From an uncultured Kiritimatiellota bacterium (lineage in GTDB: Bacteria > Verrucomicrobiota > Kiritimatiellia > RFP12 > DVOR01), in contig CALXSE010000012.1 in NCBI GenBank assembly GCA_944391085.1, forward strand, positions 1 through 64,000: a DNA stretch of 64,000 bases. The letters are read 5' to 3'. A program made the position numbers and the translations under genes. Below are positions 52,310 to 59,433 of this stretch, one piece after another. Under the pieces are notes generated by a model that saw only the letters and a list, made by a program, of their open reading frames with translations, did not search any database and was not told where the DNA came from. Position 1 is the stretch's first letter, and every line of letters starts with the position of its first letter.

Positions 52310-52615
52310 TCAATCGAAGGCATGCGTGCCGTCAGCCTTGACGTACGCGTCAGCGATGGCAGCAGCCAAATCAGGATACCCCCATCTCAAAGCCGCAGCC
52401 TGTGCGCGATCAATGGTGGCAAAAGTCCCTCGCTTCCCTTGATAGGGTTTCCCATCTTTCGTATGGAATCCAAACGTGTTGAGAAAGAGGGCCAATTGTT
52501 CCGCCGTCAGCCTGGCATTCGTCATGGAAAGCACCGCCGCCAACACACAAATGGCATCTATCGAGGACGAAACCCCCGAAAGGTTATTCAAGTAAGCTTG
52601 AATCTGGGGGCTCAT
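52310..52615 (-). CDS. Small protein of unknown function
   Basis: A 101-residue protein (MSPQIQAYLNNLSGVSSSIDAICVLAAVLSM...). A near-perfect AAGGAGGT lies upstream; ATG 52615 has the better spacing, although ATG 52618 is also in frame. The composition suggests a small helical domain. No family was recognised. It forms a pair with the 52039-52278 gene. Confidence 0.55.
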   Translation of the reverse strand: MSPQIQAYLNNLSGVSSSIDAICVLAAVLSMTNARLTAEQLALFLNTFGFHTKDGKPYQGKRGTFATIDRAQAAALRWGYPDLAAAIADAYVKADGTHAFD

Positions 52616-52680
52616 CATATACCTCCTTAAGTGTAGAGAAGGGAGAGGCCTCAGCCCCTCCCGTTCCCTTATTCGTGGAA

Positions 52681-53244
52681 TTACACTCTTCTCCGCAGAG
52701 CCACCCCCGCGACACCAAGGGCGAGCAACGCCAACGCCGTCGGCTCGGGGACAATCTTCTGCCAACCTCCAGACGTAGCAACCAAGGAGGCTCCGTCCGT
52801 CCAAACAATCTCGGAAGGTTCCGCCGCACCATTCTCATCAAAAGGAATTCCAGAGATAACAGAACTTACCGCAACATAGCCACGCGTTGCATCGAACAAG
52901 ACGAGATAAAACTCGTAAGTGGTTCCGGCGTGGATCGCATCAGAGAAGATGGTAGAATCTCCAGCAGGGATAGTTCCAATGAGCGTCAAGTTTTTCACCA
53001 TTGCACTATTACCTTCACCAATGGTAGGAGCACTCCACTCCATTCCACTGGAAATTTGCTGAAAGGTTTGCATGGCATCATCTTGCCCGCCAATGCAAAG
53101 ATATGCAATGTATTGCGTGATGTCATCGTCGGCCGAAATAGGCGGCACGGATGCTGTCGGCACGCCTGAGCCCCACGTGATTGCTGCGGCAAAACAAAGC
53201 TGTGCACAAGCAACAGCGATGGTTGTAATCACAAAACGCTTCAT
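52681..53244 (-). CDS. PEP-CTERM exported protein of cassette B
   Basis: A 187-residue protein with signal peptide MKRFVITTIAVACAQLCFA, mature start AITWGSG, strands such as GTTYEFYLVLFDATRGYV, and tail VPEP, helix TALALLALGVAGVAL, RRRV. It follows the silent VGY gene of cassette B by 21 nt, with AAAGGA as ribosome binding site. It is homologous in pattern to the other cassette PEP-CTERM proteins. Expression is expected only when the promoter segment faces cassette B. Confidence 0.8.
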   Translation of the reverse strand: MKRFVITTIAVACAQLCFAAAITWGSGVPTASVPPISADDDITQYIAYLCIGGQDDAMQTFQQISSGMEWSAPTIGEGNSAMVKNLTLIGTIPAGDSTIFSDAIHAGTTYEFYLVLFDATRGYVAVSSVISGIPFDENGAAEPSEIVWTDGASLVATSGGWQKIVPEPTALALLALGVAGVALRRRV

Positions 53245-53265
53245 CTTTAGTCCTTTCTATAGCAC

Positions 53266-53902
53266 TTACTTTTGAGGGAGTTGGAACGTTACAGAAATCC
53301 CTTCGTTTTTCGTGGTAAGCCATACACTAGCTCCGACAGGGATTACTTCGGTCATCGGTTGAAACATAATACGATCCACCCAATTTCCTTTGTAGAATTG
53401 GTATGTCGTATAGATTTTACCATTGCGAATTTGCAATTGATCGCCATCCTCTAAGCCATCCCCCCAAACGATGTCATCGTTCGGATTGATTTCCGCAGGG
53501 ATATTGGCAGCTAACATTTGGATACCCTGCTTGGTCGTATACGTGTACTCGTTCGTCGGGACGGCACCTTTAAGAGTAACCTCAACAGCATGTTCAGGGG
53601 TGTTCAACCAAAAAGCGGTCCCAGGCGAAACAGGGGTTGTCGCAGGCTTAAACTCTACACGGTCAACCCATTGTCCATTATAGAAAATATAAGTCGTATA
53701 CGTTGATTTGGCGTCTTTGTTGTAAATCTGAATCTGATCATTATCAGAGAAGTCGCCAGAGACAATCTCATTCAGTGGCAGAGCTTGACCATCAAGCCCA
53801 TTAAATACCACCCCCATCATATTGAAGCCCGGATTCGTCGTGATGGTGGTGTAGCCGACGACGTCGGATTCGACGGCGGCAAACAAAGGGGCGTTTAAAA
53901 GT
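53266..53902 (-). pseudogene. Cassette B: silent VGY-type exported protein gene without start
   Basis: The frame starts at the shared site ([20 protein letters not shown]) and encodes about 211 residues. The two halves each contain a DQ(I/L)QI...TTY.FY.G.WVDR pattern, so the protein has two related beta domains. The frame is open upstream, but reads [11 protein letters not shown] with no start or signal peptide nearby. Flipping the 53903-54559 segment would join the start codon and signal peptide of copy C to this frame without a shift. A PEP-CTERM gene follows. Confidence 0.75.
53869..53902 (-). repeat. Putative recombination site B
   Basis: A 34-bp sequence on the minus strand starting ACTTTTAAACGCCCCTTTGT, identical in all 34 positions to site C (54560-54593) but inverted. 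The outer flank CCCACCCCCA is shared with site D. Confidence 0.85.
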
Positions 53903-53940
53903 GGGGGTGGGGAAATGGGCTGGAGGCATTGGGAGAGTAA

Positions 53941-53971
53941 GGCGCAAAGGTGTTTTTTGCGGGGTTGCGCC
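53941..53971 (-). repeat. Dispersed hairpin element, copy 2
   Basis: Minus strand GGCGCAACCCCGCAAAAAA ... TTTGCGCC, sharing 18 identical bases with 34600-34636. Confidence 0.5.
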
Positions 53972-54377
53972 TTGGGGGATGGCGGGGGATTGGCGGGGAT
54001 GGCGCTCTGTTTGGATAGGTGGTTGACGGGAAATGGGTTAAGCGACAGTCTCAGATGGTGCGTGAATCGGGGAGAAAGTGTGGTTTTGCGCAAAAGTGGC
54101 GGGTTTGGGGCTTTTTCGGGGTCAAAAGTGGGGGTGAAGCGGCTTTATAAGAGGGGATGGGAGACGGGGATGATTTGGGTGGCAGGGGCTGCCGAAGGAG
54201 CCGCCCGTGGGGTGCACAGGGCGCCAAAGGTGGTGCGTCTGCGAAAAGGCATAAGTCACGGTCGCCGCCGAAGCGGTAGTAAGTGGTCGGGGGCCGTTGA
54301 CTAGGCAGGCGGCGGCGGGGGACTTGGCGGGAGGAAGGTGGGCAAAGGGGGCGGTTCTCTCCGGGAAAACTTTTTTG

Positions 54378-54407
54378 TTGCGAAAGAAAGAAGACTTGTG
54401 GTAATCT
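54378..54407 (+). promoter_or_regulatory. Candidate promoter of the expressed cassette
   Basis: TTGCGA -35 box, 18-bp spacer and TAATCT -10 box with an upstream TG. The leader of about 95 nt contains the hairpin GCTTCT-GAAA-AGAAGC (54420-54435) and a GGAG before ATG 54510. Confidence 0.5.
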
Positions 54408-54509
54408 TGTGTCGTTGGTGCTTCTGAAAAGAAGCGTGAAATGTCCAACAGAAATCGCCGGAAGGGTTGATTTTATCGGCTTGGAAGGCAACGGCTGGAG
54501 TAAACGGAC

Positions 54510-55238
54510 ATGACGACAAGGACTTTGCTCACTGGCGCGACAGTGCTGTCAAGCCTGCTACTTTTAAACGCCCCTTTGTTTGCCGCCGTCGAAAGCGACG
54601 TGGTGGGATATGCGAAAGTGCCGGTTGAAAACATTGGATATGATATTGTGGCGGTTCCATTCGCCACGTTGTCTGACGGGGTCGTGGACGGTGTCTTTCC
54701 CATTCAAGAAATCGAGGGGACGCTTTCGCAAAACAATCGCGAGACGTTCGCTGACAAGCTGATGACTTTGGATCCGGTAACGAAGCAGTACACGACGTAC
54801 ATTTACAAATCCGTCGGTTGGGTCAAGGAGGGAGAAACGGAAGCGACGAAGGATGTGGTTTCGCCTGGGATGGGGCTGTTCTTCAGCAAAGCCCGGCAGG
54901 CGGGCGAAATCGTCGTTTCTGGGAAGGTGGATGATGCTGAAACCGTTTCTATCCCATTGGAAGTCGGGTTCAATTTGGTAAGCAATCCTTATCCTGCGGC
55001 CATCAAGATTGCCGATCTTCAAGGCGAGTTGTCCGCCAACGATCGTTTGAGCTTCGCAGATAGCATTATGGTTCTTGACCCGGTCACAAAACGATACTCC
55101 ACGTATTACTTGAAGAAGGCTGGATGGATCAAAGAGGGGGAGGCCGACCCTACGGAAGATGTTATAAATGCTTGCCAAGGTTTTTATTTCACAAAGGTGC
55201 GGACTGCCGGGACGGTGGAGTTCAAGCGCCCCTACTAA
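54510..55238 (+). CDS. Cassette C: complete VGY-type exported protein
   Basis: A 242-residue exported protein, the only one of four paralogs with a start codon and full signal peptide (MTTRTLLTGATVLSSLLLLN, cleavage near FAA-VES). The mature part has two tandem repeats of about 100 residues, seen in FADKLMTLDPVTKQYTTY...GWVKEGE and FADSIMVLDPVTKRYSTY...GWIKEGE. The domains look like beta sandwiches; function is unknown but a surface or matrix role is likely. The shared recombination site covers the end of the signal peptide, so exchanges preserve the leader. The PEP-CTERM gene follows 21 nt downstream. Confidence 0.82.
   Translation: MTTRTLLTGATVLSSLLLLNAPLFAAVESDVVGYAKVPVENIGYDIVAVPFATLSDGVVDGVFPIQEIEGTLSQNNRETFADKLMTLDPVTKQYTTYIYKSVGWVKEGETEATKDVVSPGMGLFFSKARQAGEIVVSGKVDDAETVSIPLEVGFNLVSNPYPAAIKIADLQGELSANDRLSFADSIMVLDPVTKRYSTYYLKKAGWIKEGEADPTEDVINACQGFYFTKVRTAGTVEFKRPY
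54560..54593 (+). repeat. Putative recombination site C
   Basis: The 34-bp sequence starting ACTTTTAAACGCCCCTTTGT, inside the coding sequence for [11 protein letters not shown]. It is identical to sites B and D, which are inverted relative to it. Confidence 0.85.
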
Positions 55239-55259
55239 TTGTTTAGAAAGGTAATGACA

Positions 55260-55841
55260 ATGAAACGTATTCTTCTTCTTTCCGTTCTCGCCTTCGGGTT
55301 TTCGGCCTCCGCGCTGGCCGCATCCATCACATGGGGATCCTCCGCGGACACCTTTTATGGCTATGATGGCAAAGCCTTCTCCACGGGATCTGCGTTCCTT
55401 TATCTGGTCGATGCCTCGGTTCCGCACTCCTTTACGTATTCAGAAGAGACCGGTTGGCAAATCTCGGGGGCGACGTTTGTCGCCAGTGCCTCTGATTTGA
55501 TGGCCTCGGGTTACTTCGAAGCCACAACAACGGTTGATTATGATACGCAATACAAGCCGAATAAAGGTGGAACAGAAAACACGAATTTCTATGTGGTGGT
55601 CATCACGTCCAAGACCGGTTCGGTTCTGACGGATATCACGGACGGATATTATCTCGTCTCAGATGCCTTCTACGTTGATAATTTTGGGACTCTTGGAGGC
55701 GAACCTATCGAAAACTCTCGCGGCGAAGGTTACTTCAATGCCGACGGCTCTTCCGGTTGGCAACCCGTCCCGGAGCCGACGGCGTTGGCGTTGCTTGCCC
55801 TTGGCGTGGCGGGGGTGGCCCTGCGCAGAAGAGTATGCTGA
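55260..55841 (+). CDS. PEP-CTERM exported protein of cassette C
   Basis: A 193-residue protein with signal peptide MKRILLLSVLAFGFSASALA, mature start ASITWGSS, an NTNFYVVVITSKTGSV strand and the tail VPEP, helix TALALLALGVAGVAL, RRRVC. ATG 55260 has AAAGG at 9 nt; ATG 55254 is possible but too close. Unlike the partners in A, B and D, it lies behind a complete VGY gene with a promoter. The odd C-terminal Cys differs from the usual Ala. Confidence 0.82.
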   Translation: MKRILLLSVLAFGFSASALAASITWGSSADTFYGYDGKAFSTGSAFLYLVDASVPHSFTYSEETGWQISGATFVASASDLMASGYFEATTTVDYDTQYKPNKGGTENTNFYVVVITSKTGSVLTDITDGYYLVSDAFYVDNFGTLGGEPIENSRGEGYFNADGSSGWQPVPEPTALALLALGVAGVALRRRVC

Positions 55842-55884
55842 TTTGCACATATTTAAGTGTGACAATCTTGTCAAGGGCGGCGCG

Positions 55885-56136
55885 ATGGATGATGATAAGC
55901 AGAAGAGAGACAACGAACTAATCAATGACATTGCAGACGGCATCGTCAATGTAGGAGTTCTTGATGAGGAACACGTTCGGGATATTATAAGTCGAAGTAT
56001 CGAGAAATATTGTCGTGATTCAAGCAATCCTTATAAGGCGCTTTATGAAATCAGCCCAGACGATATTCATGAAGCCCAAAAGAAGGGATTAGTACGTTTA
56101 ATTTGCAAGAAGGCCGGACTGAACTATTTCGAATGA
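55885..56136 (+). CDS. Small acidic protein of unknown function
   Basis: An 83-residue protein (MDDDKQKRDNELINDIADGIVNVGVLDEEHVRDIIS...), 43 nt after the PEP-CTERM gene. It is rich in charged residues and predicted helical. The ribosome binding site is weak. No family was recognised. It lies at the tail of cassette C. Confidence 0.5.
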   Translation: MDDDKQKRDNELINDIADGIVNVGVLDEEHVRDIISRSIEKYCRDSSNPYKALYEISPDDIHEAQKKGLVRLICKKAGLNYFE

Positions 56137-56153
56137 TTTGTGCTTGTATGCAG

Positions 56154-56181
56154 AGCGGGACGACCACATGGCCGCCCCGCT
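56154..56181 (+). terminator. Terminator at the end of cassette C
   Basis: An imperfect stem AGCGGGACGACC / GGCCGCCCCGCT, followed by TTTGTTTCTT. Confidence 0.6.
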
Positions 56182-56253
56182 TTTGTTTCTTGGTTCGCAT
56201 CTTGCGCCATTCGCCTTGTCGTGAAGTATCTTCCTGTTCGTCCTTCTGTAAAG

Positions 56254-56297
56254 CAATGGCCGGTGTGGCACTTCGCCAACGCGTAAGGCAAGGCTAG
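56254..56297 (+). pseudogene. Possible relic of a second PEP-CTERM tail
   Basis: The frame AMAGVALRQRVRQG resembles the GVAGVALRRRVA end of intact tails and lies before a family hairpin. The similarity is short and partly degenerate. Confidence 0.35.
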
Positions 56298-56316
56298 CGG
56301 CTTAGCCCAAAAGTGA

Positions 56317-56340
56317 GACCCCCGGCGGATGCCAGGGGCC
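56317..56340. terminator. GGAT-loop hairpin between cassettes C and D
   Basis: Stem CCCCCGGC / GCCAGGGG with one mismatch and loop GGAT, between converging units. Confidence 0.7.
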
Positions 56341-56362
56341 TCTTTGTGGGCTAGGCTCGCAC

Positions 56363-56893
56363 TCACGCCACGCGCCGGCGAAGCGCCACCCCCGCCACGC
56401 CAAGCGCGAGCAGCGCCAGCGCCGTCGGCTCCGGGACGAGGCCAAGCGTACCTGTCGTCCAGGTCGCTCTATTTGGGCCCATCGCAGGGAAATTGACAGA
56501 GCCGTATTCTGTTCCACCGTCCGTGGAGGAGATTGAAGTGTAATCACTAAGAATGAATGTCCCATCACTTGCAAGGATAATCATGAAGACAGAGTCCGTC
56601 CCCATCGTCACCGTGAGATCATAGAGTGGGACATTGGTGAAAGTCGTTGCATCCGAAAGACTGGTGAAGCCCAACAGGTTGAAATTGTTCCCAGAATAAT
56701 CAACCCCTTGCGTTGTCAAATACGAAGCGATAGACTCCGTCGTGGGGATTTCATCAGAGGTGACCTGAATCAAATAAGCCGTTCCAGAAACGGCCCCAGA
56801 AGAGGCAAAGCCTCCTGCGCCCCATGTCACGGTCGACGCAAGCGCGGTGCCACAGAAAAGCAGCGTAACAGAGCTCAGAATCGCAAGTTTCAT
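56363..56893 (-). CDS. PEP-CTERM exported protein of cassette D
   Basis: A 176-residue protein with signal peptide MKLAILSSVTLLFCGTALA, mature start STVTWGAGG, strand MGTDSVFMIILASDGTF and tail VPEP, helix TALALLALGVAGVAL, RRRVA. A GAAGGAG ribosome binding site precedes the ATG. It lies 16 nt after the silent VGY gene of cassette D. Confidence 0.8.
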   Translation of the reverse strand: MKLAILSSVTLLFCGTALASTVTWGAGGFASSGAVSGTAYLIQVTSDEIPTTESIASYLTTQGVDYSGNNFNLLGFTSLSDATTFTNVPLYDLTVTMGTDSVFMIILASDGTFILSDYTSISSTDGGTEYGSVNFPAMGPNRATWTTGTLGLVPEPTALALLALGVAGVALRRRVA

Positions 56894-56909
56894 TTGATTG
56901 CTCCTTCGA

Positions 56910-57591
56910 TTACTTTGCCGCGGCATTGGGTTTGCAAACCCCGTTCCCGGCAGATTTCTTATACACGAAAATGGCTTGTCCAGGGTCAAGCTTCGTCACA
57001 TCCAGTTGTCCTGCATTCAAATCCCACCATCCCTCCGTCGCGCCATCCTTGTACCATGTGACAGGAGACGAGTAAGAAGACGTTTCGCTGTCATAAATAT
57101 AGGCCTCGTCCCCATCGGACATCCCCTCCCACGTCATGTCGTTCAAGGTCATTTCCGTAGGATAGACGCAGACGATTTGCGACCACGTATTAGCATTATC
57201 CCCACCGAAGAGCGTCGTTTCAGCAACGGAAACCCTGCCCTTCAAAACAACCGTTCCGGCGACAGCCTTATGGATGAAGACCGCATGTCCAGTAGGAATC
57301 TTTATGTCACTCAAAGCCCCTGCGTTGAAATCGTACCATCCCGCAGGGCTCGTAGCATCCGCATACCAATCCAACGGAGAGCCATATGCCGAATCCGCGG
57401 TATTGTAAACATACAATTGATCCCCCGTTGCGAAACCTGTGGAAAACACCTCATTCACCGTTTCGGAAGCGCCTTCTTCAAGCGCCACGAACGGGTTGCC
57501 GATTTGGTACCACTTGCCGGCCTGCATCTCGATTTGGGTGTAGCCGACGATGTCGCTTTCGACGGCGGCAAACAAAGGGGCGTTTAAAAGT
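56910..57591 (-). pseudogene. Cassette D: silent VGY-type exported protein gene without start
   Basis: The frame starts at the shared site ([21 protein letters not shown]) and codes for about 226 residues in two related halves (GDQLYVYNTADSAYGSPLDWYADA...GWYDFNAG and GDEAYIYDSETSSYSSPVTWYKDG...GWWDLNAG). No ATG with a signal peptide precedes it; upstream lies a C-rich tract on the coding strand. It shares additional bases with cassette A after the core (ATCGTCGGCTACACCCA). Inversion with site C would place it behind the C promoter. Confidence 0.75.
57558..57591 (-). repeat. Putative recombination site D
   Basis: The 34-bp sequence on the minus strand, identical to sites B and C and inverted relative to C. 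The flank CCCACCCCCA matches that of site B. Confidence 0.85.
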
Positions 57592-57746
57592 GGGGGTGGG
57601 TGGGTTGGGACATGGCGGCGGGGGCCGCTGGCTGGGGGGGCGCAGAACGTCCGTCAAACGCAAGTCCGTATGGATGGAGTCCGCGGGCGGGGGGGGGGCG
57701 GTGTTGGGGCGGGGAAGGCGCGGGGTCGGTGGCGGGGGCGGGGGTG

Positions 57747-57755
57747 TGCTATAAT
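57747..57755 (+). promoter_or_regulatory. Extended -10 promoter of ruvB
   Basis: TGCTATAAT (TGnTATAAT). ATG 57765 follows after 9 nt, so the leader would be about 3 nt or absent. Confidence 0.6.
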
Positions 57756-57764
57756 GTGGGGATT

Positions 57765-58778
57765 ATGAGCACGAGGCCTTCTGATGAGATGAACCGGCGG
57801 AACGCGGCGTTCGACAATCGGCTGCGGCCGACGCGGTTCGATGAGTTCCTGGGGCAGCGGAAGGTGCGCGACCGGCTGATGTTGGCGGTGGAGGCGGCGT
57901 TGGGGCGGGGGGAGCAGCTGGATCATGTGTTGCTTTCGGGGCCGCCCGGGTTGGGGAAGACGACGCTGGCGTATATCCTGGGGGAGGCGATGGGGGTGCA
58001 GGTGAAGGCGACGAGCGGGCCGGTGATCGACAAGCCCGCGGATTTGGCGGGGTTGTTGACGTCGCTGGAGCCGGGGGACATCGTGTTCATCGACGAGATC
58101 CATCGGATGCAGCGGACGGTGGAGGAGTATCTGTATTCGGCGATGGAGGATTTCGTGATCGACATCATGATCGATCAGGGGCCGAACGCGCGGAGCGTGC
58201 GGTTGGAGTTGCCGCGGTTCACGTTGGTGGGGGCGACGACGCGGAGCGGGTTGATCTCGGCGCCGTTGCGTTCGCGCTTCGGCCTGCAGAATCGGCTGGA
58301 CTATTATTCGCATGAGGATTTGGCGCAGATCGTGGCGCGGAACGCGGATAAGCTGGGGGTGGAGATCGACGGGCGCGGGGCGCTGGAGATCGCGGCGCGG
58401 AGCCGGGGGACGCCGCGCATCGCGAACAATCTGCTGAGGCGGGTGCGGGATTACGCGCAGGTGCGGGCGGACAACAGGATCACGGGGGAGGTGGCGGACC
58501 GGGCGCTGGCGCTGCTGGAGATTGACCCGCAGGGGTTGGATGAGATGGACGTGCGGATTCTGGAGGCCATCGTGGCGAAGTTCGGCGGAGGGCCGGTGGG
58601 GGTGGCGACCATCGCGGTGGCGGTGGGGGAGGAGGCGGACACGGTGGAGGAGGTGTACGAGCCGTATCTGATCCAGGAGGGGTACATCGACCGGACGCCG
58701 AAGGGGCGGGTGGCGCTGCCGAAGGCTTACAGGCGCCTGGGGCTGGAACCGTTGGGGCGGCAGGATTCGCTTTTCTGA
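57765..58778 (+). CDS. ruvB: Holliday junction branch migration helicase RuvB
   Basis: A 337-residue AAA+ motor of the RuvAB complex. Walker A is GPPGLGKT (residues 59-66), Walker B is IVFIDEIHR, sensor 1 is [19 protein letters not shown], and the C-terminal winged helix ends in [17 protein letters not shown]. Length fits. ruvA and ruvC are not adjacent. The start agrees with the extended -10 box; longer upstream frames lack similarity. Confidence 0.96.
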   Translation: MSTRPSDEMNRRNAAFDNRLRPTRFDEFLGQRKVRDRLMLAVEAALGRGEQLDHVLLSGPPGLGKTTLAYILGEAMGVQVKATSGPVIDKPADLAGLLTSLEPGDIVFIDEIHRMQRTVEEYLYSAMEDFVIDIMIDQGPNARSVRLELPRFTLVGATTRSGLISAPLRSRFGLQNRLDYYSHEDLAQIVARNADKLGVEIDGRGALEIAARSRGTPRIANNLLRRVRDYAQVRADNRITGEVADRALALLEIDPQGLDEMDVRILEAIVAKFGGGPVGVATIAVAVGEEADTVEEVYEPYLIQEGYIDRTPKGRVALPKAYRRLGLEPLGRQDSLF

Positions 58779-58779
58779 C

Positions 58780-59433
58780 ATGGTCAACTTCGTCCATCCA
58801 CGCAAAGACCCCGTCCGCGTCAGGCGTTCCGCCGCGGCGCGAGGCGTCCGTTGGCGGAGCGCGGAGGAGCGGCGCGAGGCGAAGCGCAAGATCGCGGCCA
58901 TCCGGCGGGAGAACGAGGCGCGGCGGCTGGAGGCGATCCGCGTGGACACCACGGTGTTGCGCTCGCCCAAGGCCATCGTGGGGATGCTGGCGGTGCTCGT
59001 GCTCGTGGGGCTGGCGCTCGTCACGGCGGCGGACCGCCCTGCGCCGGCGAAGGCCGACCAGACGCCGGCGATGCAGGCGCGCGCCCGGCGGAGCGTGACG
59101 ACCGTGGCCGAGGCGTTGACCCTGTTCCGCGTGCACACCGGCGGGTGGCCGTCCCAGCGGCTGGGGCTTTTCGCCCTGGCGAAGGATTACCGTATCCCGG
59201 GGTGGAAGGGGCCGTACATCAATTGGGCCTACCTGGACCCGTGGGAGAACGCCTACGTCTATCGGATGCCGCGGACGCCCTTCGAGGCGCCGGAGGTCTT
59301 TTCCTGCGGCCCGGACGGCAAGCCTGACACCAACGACGACATCCGCGCCGCGCCCGAGGATTTCCAGTGCGCCGAGGGCACGTGGCGCCGTACCGAAACA
59401 GAATCCGAACCCGCCGCGGAGGCCGAACCGTGA
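58780..59433 (+). CDS. Membrane protein with GspG-like C-terminal domain
   Basis: A 217-residue protein with a basic N-terminus, one membrane helix near residues 67-84 (AIVGMLAVLVLVGLALVTA), and a C-terminal domain similar to the pseudopilin GspG (LALAKDYRIPGWKGPYI... and SCGPDGKPDTNDDI). It lacks a type IV pilin leader, so it is not a standard pseudopilin. It begins 1 nt after ruvB, and the next gene overlaps its stop. Confidence 0.65.
   Translation: MVNFVHPRKDPVRVRRSAAARGVRWRSAEERREAKRKIAAIRRENEARRLEAIRVDTTVLRSPKAIVGMLAVLVLVGLALVTAADRPAPAKADQTPAMQARARRSVTTVAEALTLFRVHTGGWPSQRLGLFALAKDYRIPGWKGPYINWAYLDPWENAYVYRMPRTPFEAPEVFSCGPDGKPDTNDDIRAAPEDFQCAEGTWRRTETESEPAAEAEP

Larger units (their letters stand above)
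53903..54559. promoter_or_regulatory. Putative invertible promoter and signal-peptide segment
   Basis: A segment of 657 bp between inverted sites B and C. It holds the candidate promoter at 54378, a GNRA-type hairpin, the start codon and the first 17 codons of the copy C signal peptide. The left part is G-rich on the plus strand, with a partial site (AAAAGTGGGGGTG at 54124-54136) and the dispersed hairpin at 53941. A 129-codon open frame (53915-54304) has no coding features. If inverted, the promoter would face cassette B. Confidence 0.65.

Noticed and set aside
49393-52618. Integron cassette array
   Set aside because: The repeated hairpins are GC-rich terminator-like stems without attC core sites, and no integron integrase is visible.
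53903-54093. Upstream extension of cassette B as a real N-terminus
   Set aside because: It reads Pro-rich non-signal sequence through a C-rich tract and the dispersed hairpin.
53915-54304. 129-codon plus-strand gene in the promoter segment
   Set aside because: The Gly/Arg-rich translation has no family features or ribosome binding site and lies in a G-rich tract.
47634-57591. Ordinary paralog expansion as the sole explanation of the cassettes
   Set aside because: Three of four copies lack a start and signal peptide but break exactly at the same conserved site, and adjacent sites are inverted, which plain duplication does not explain; assembly error remains possible.
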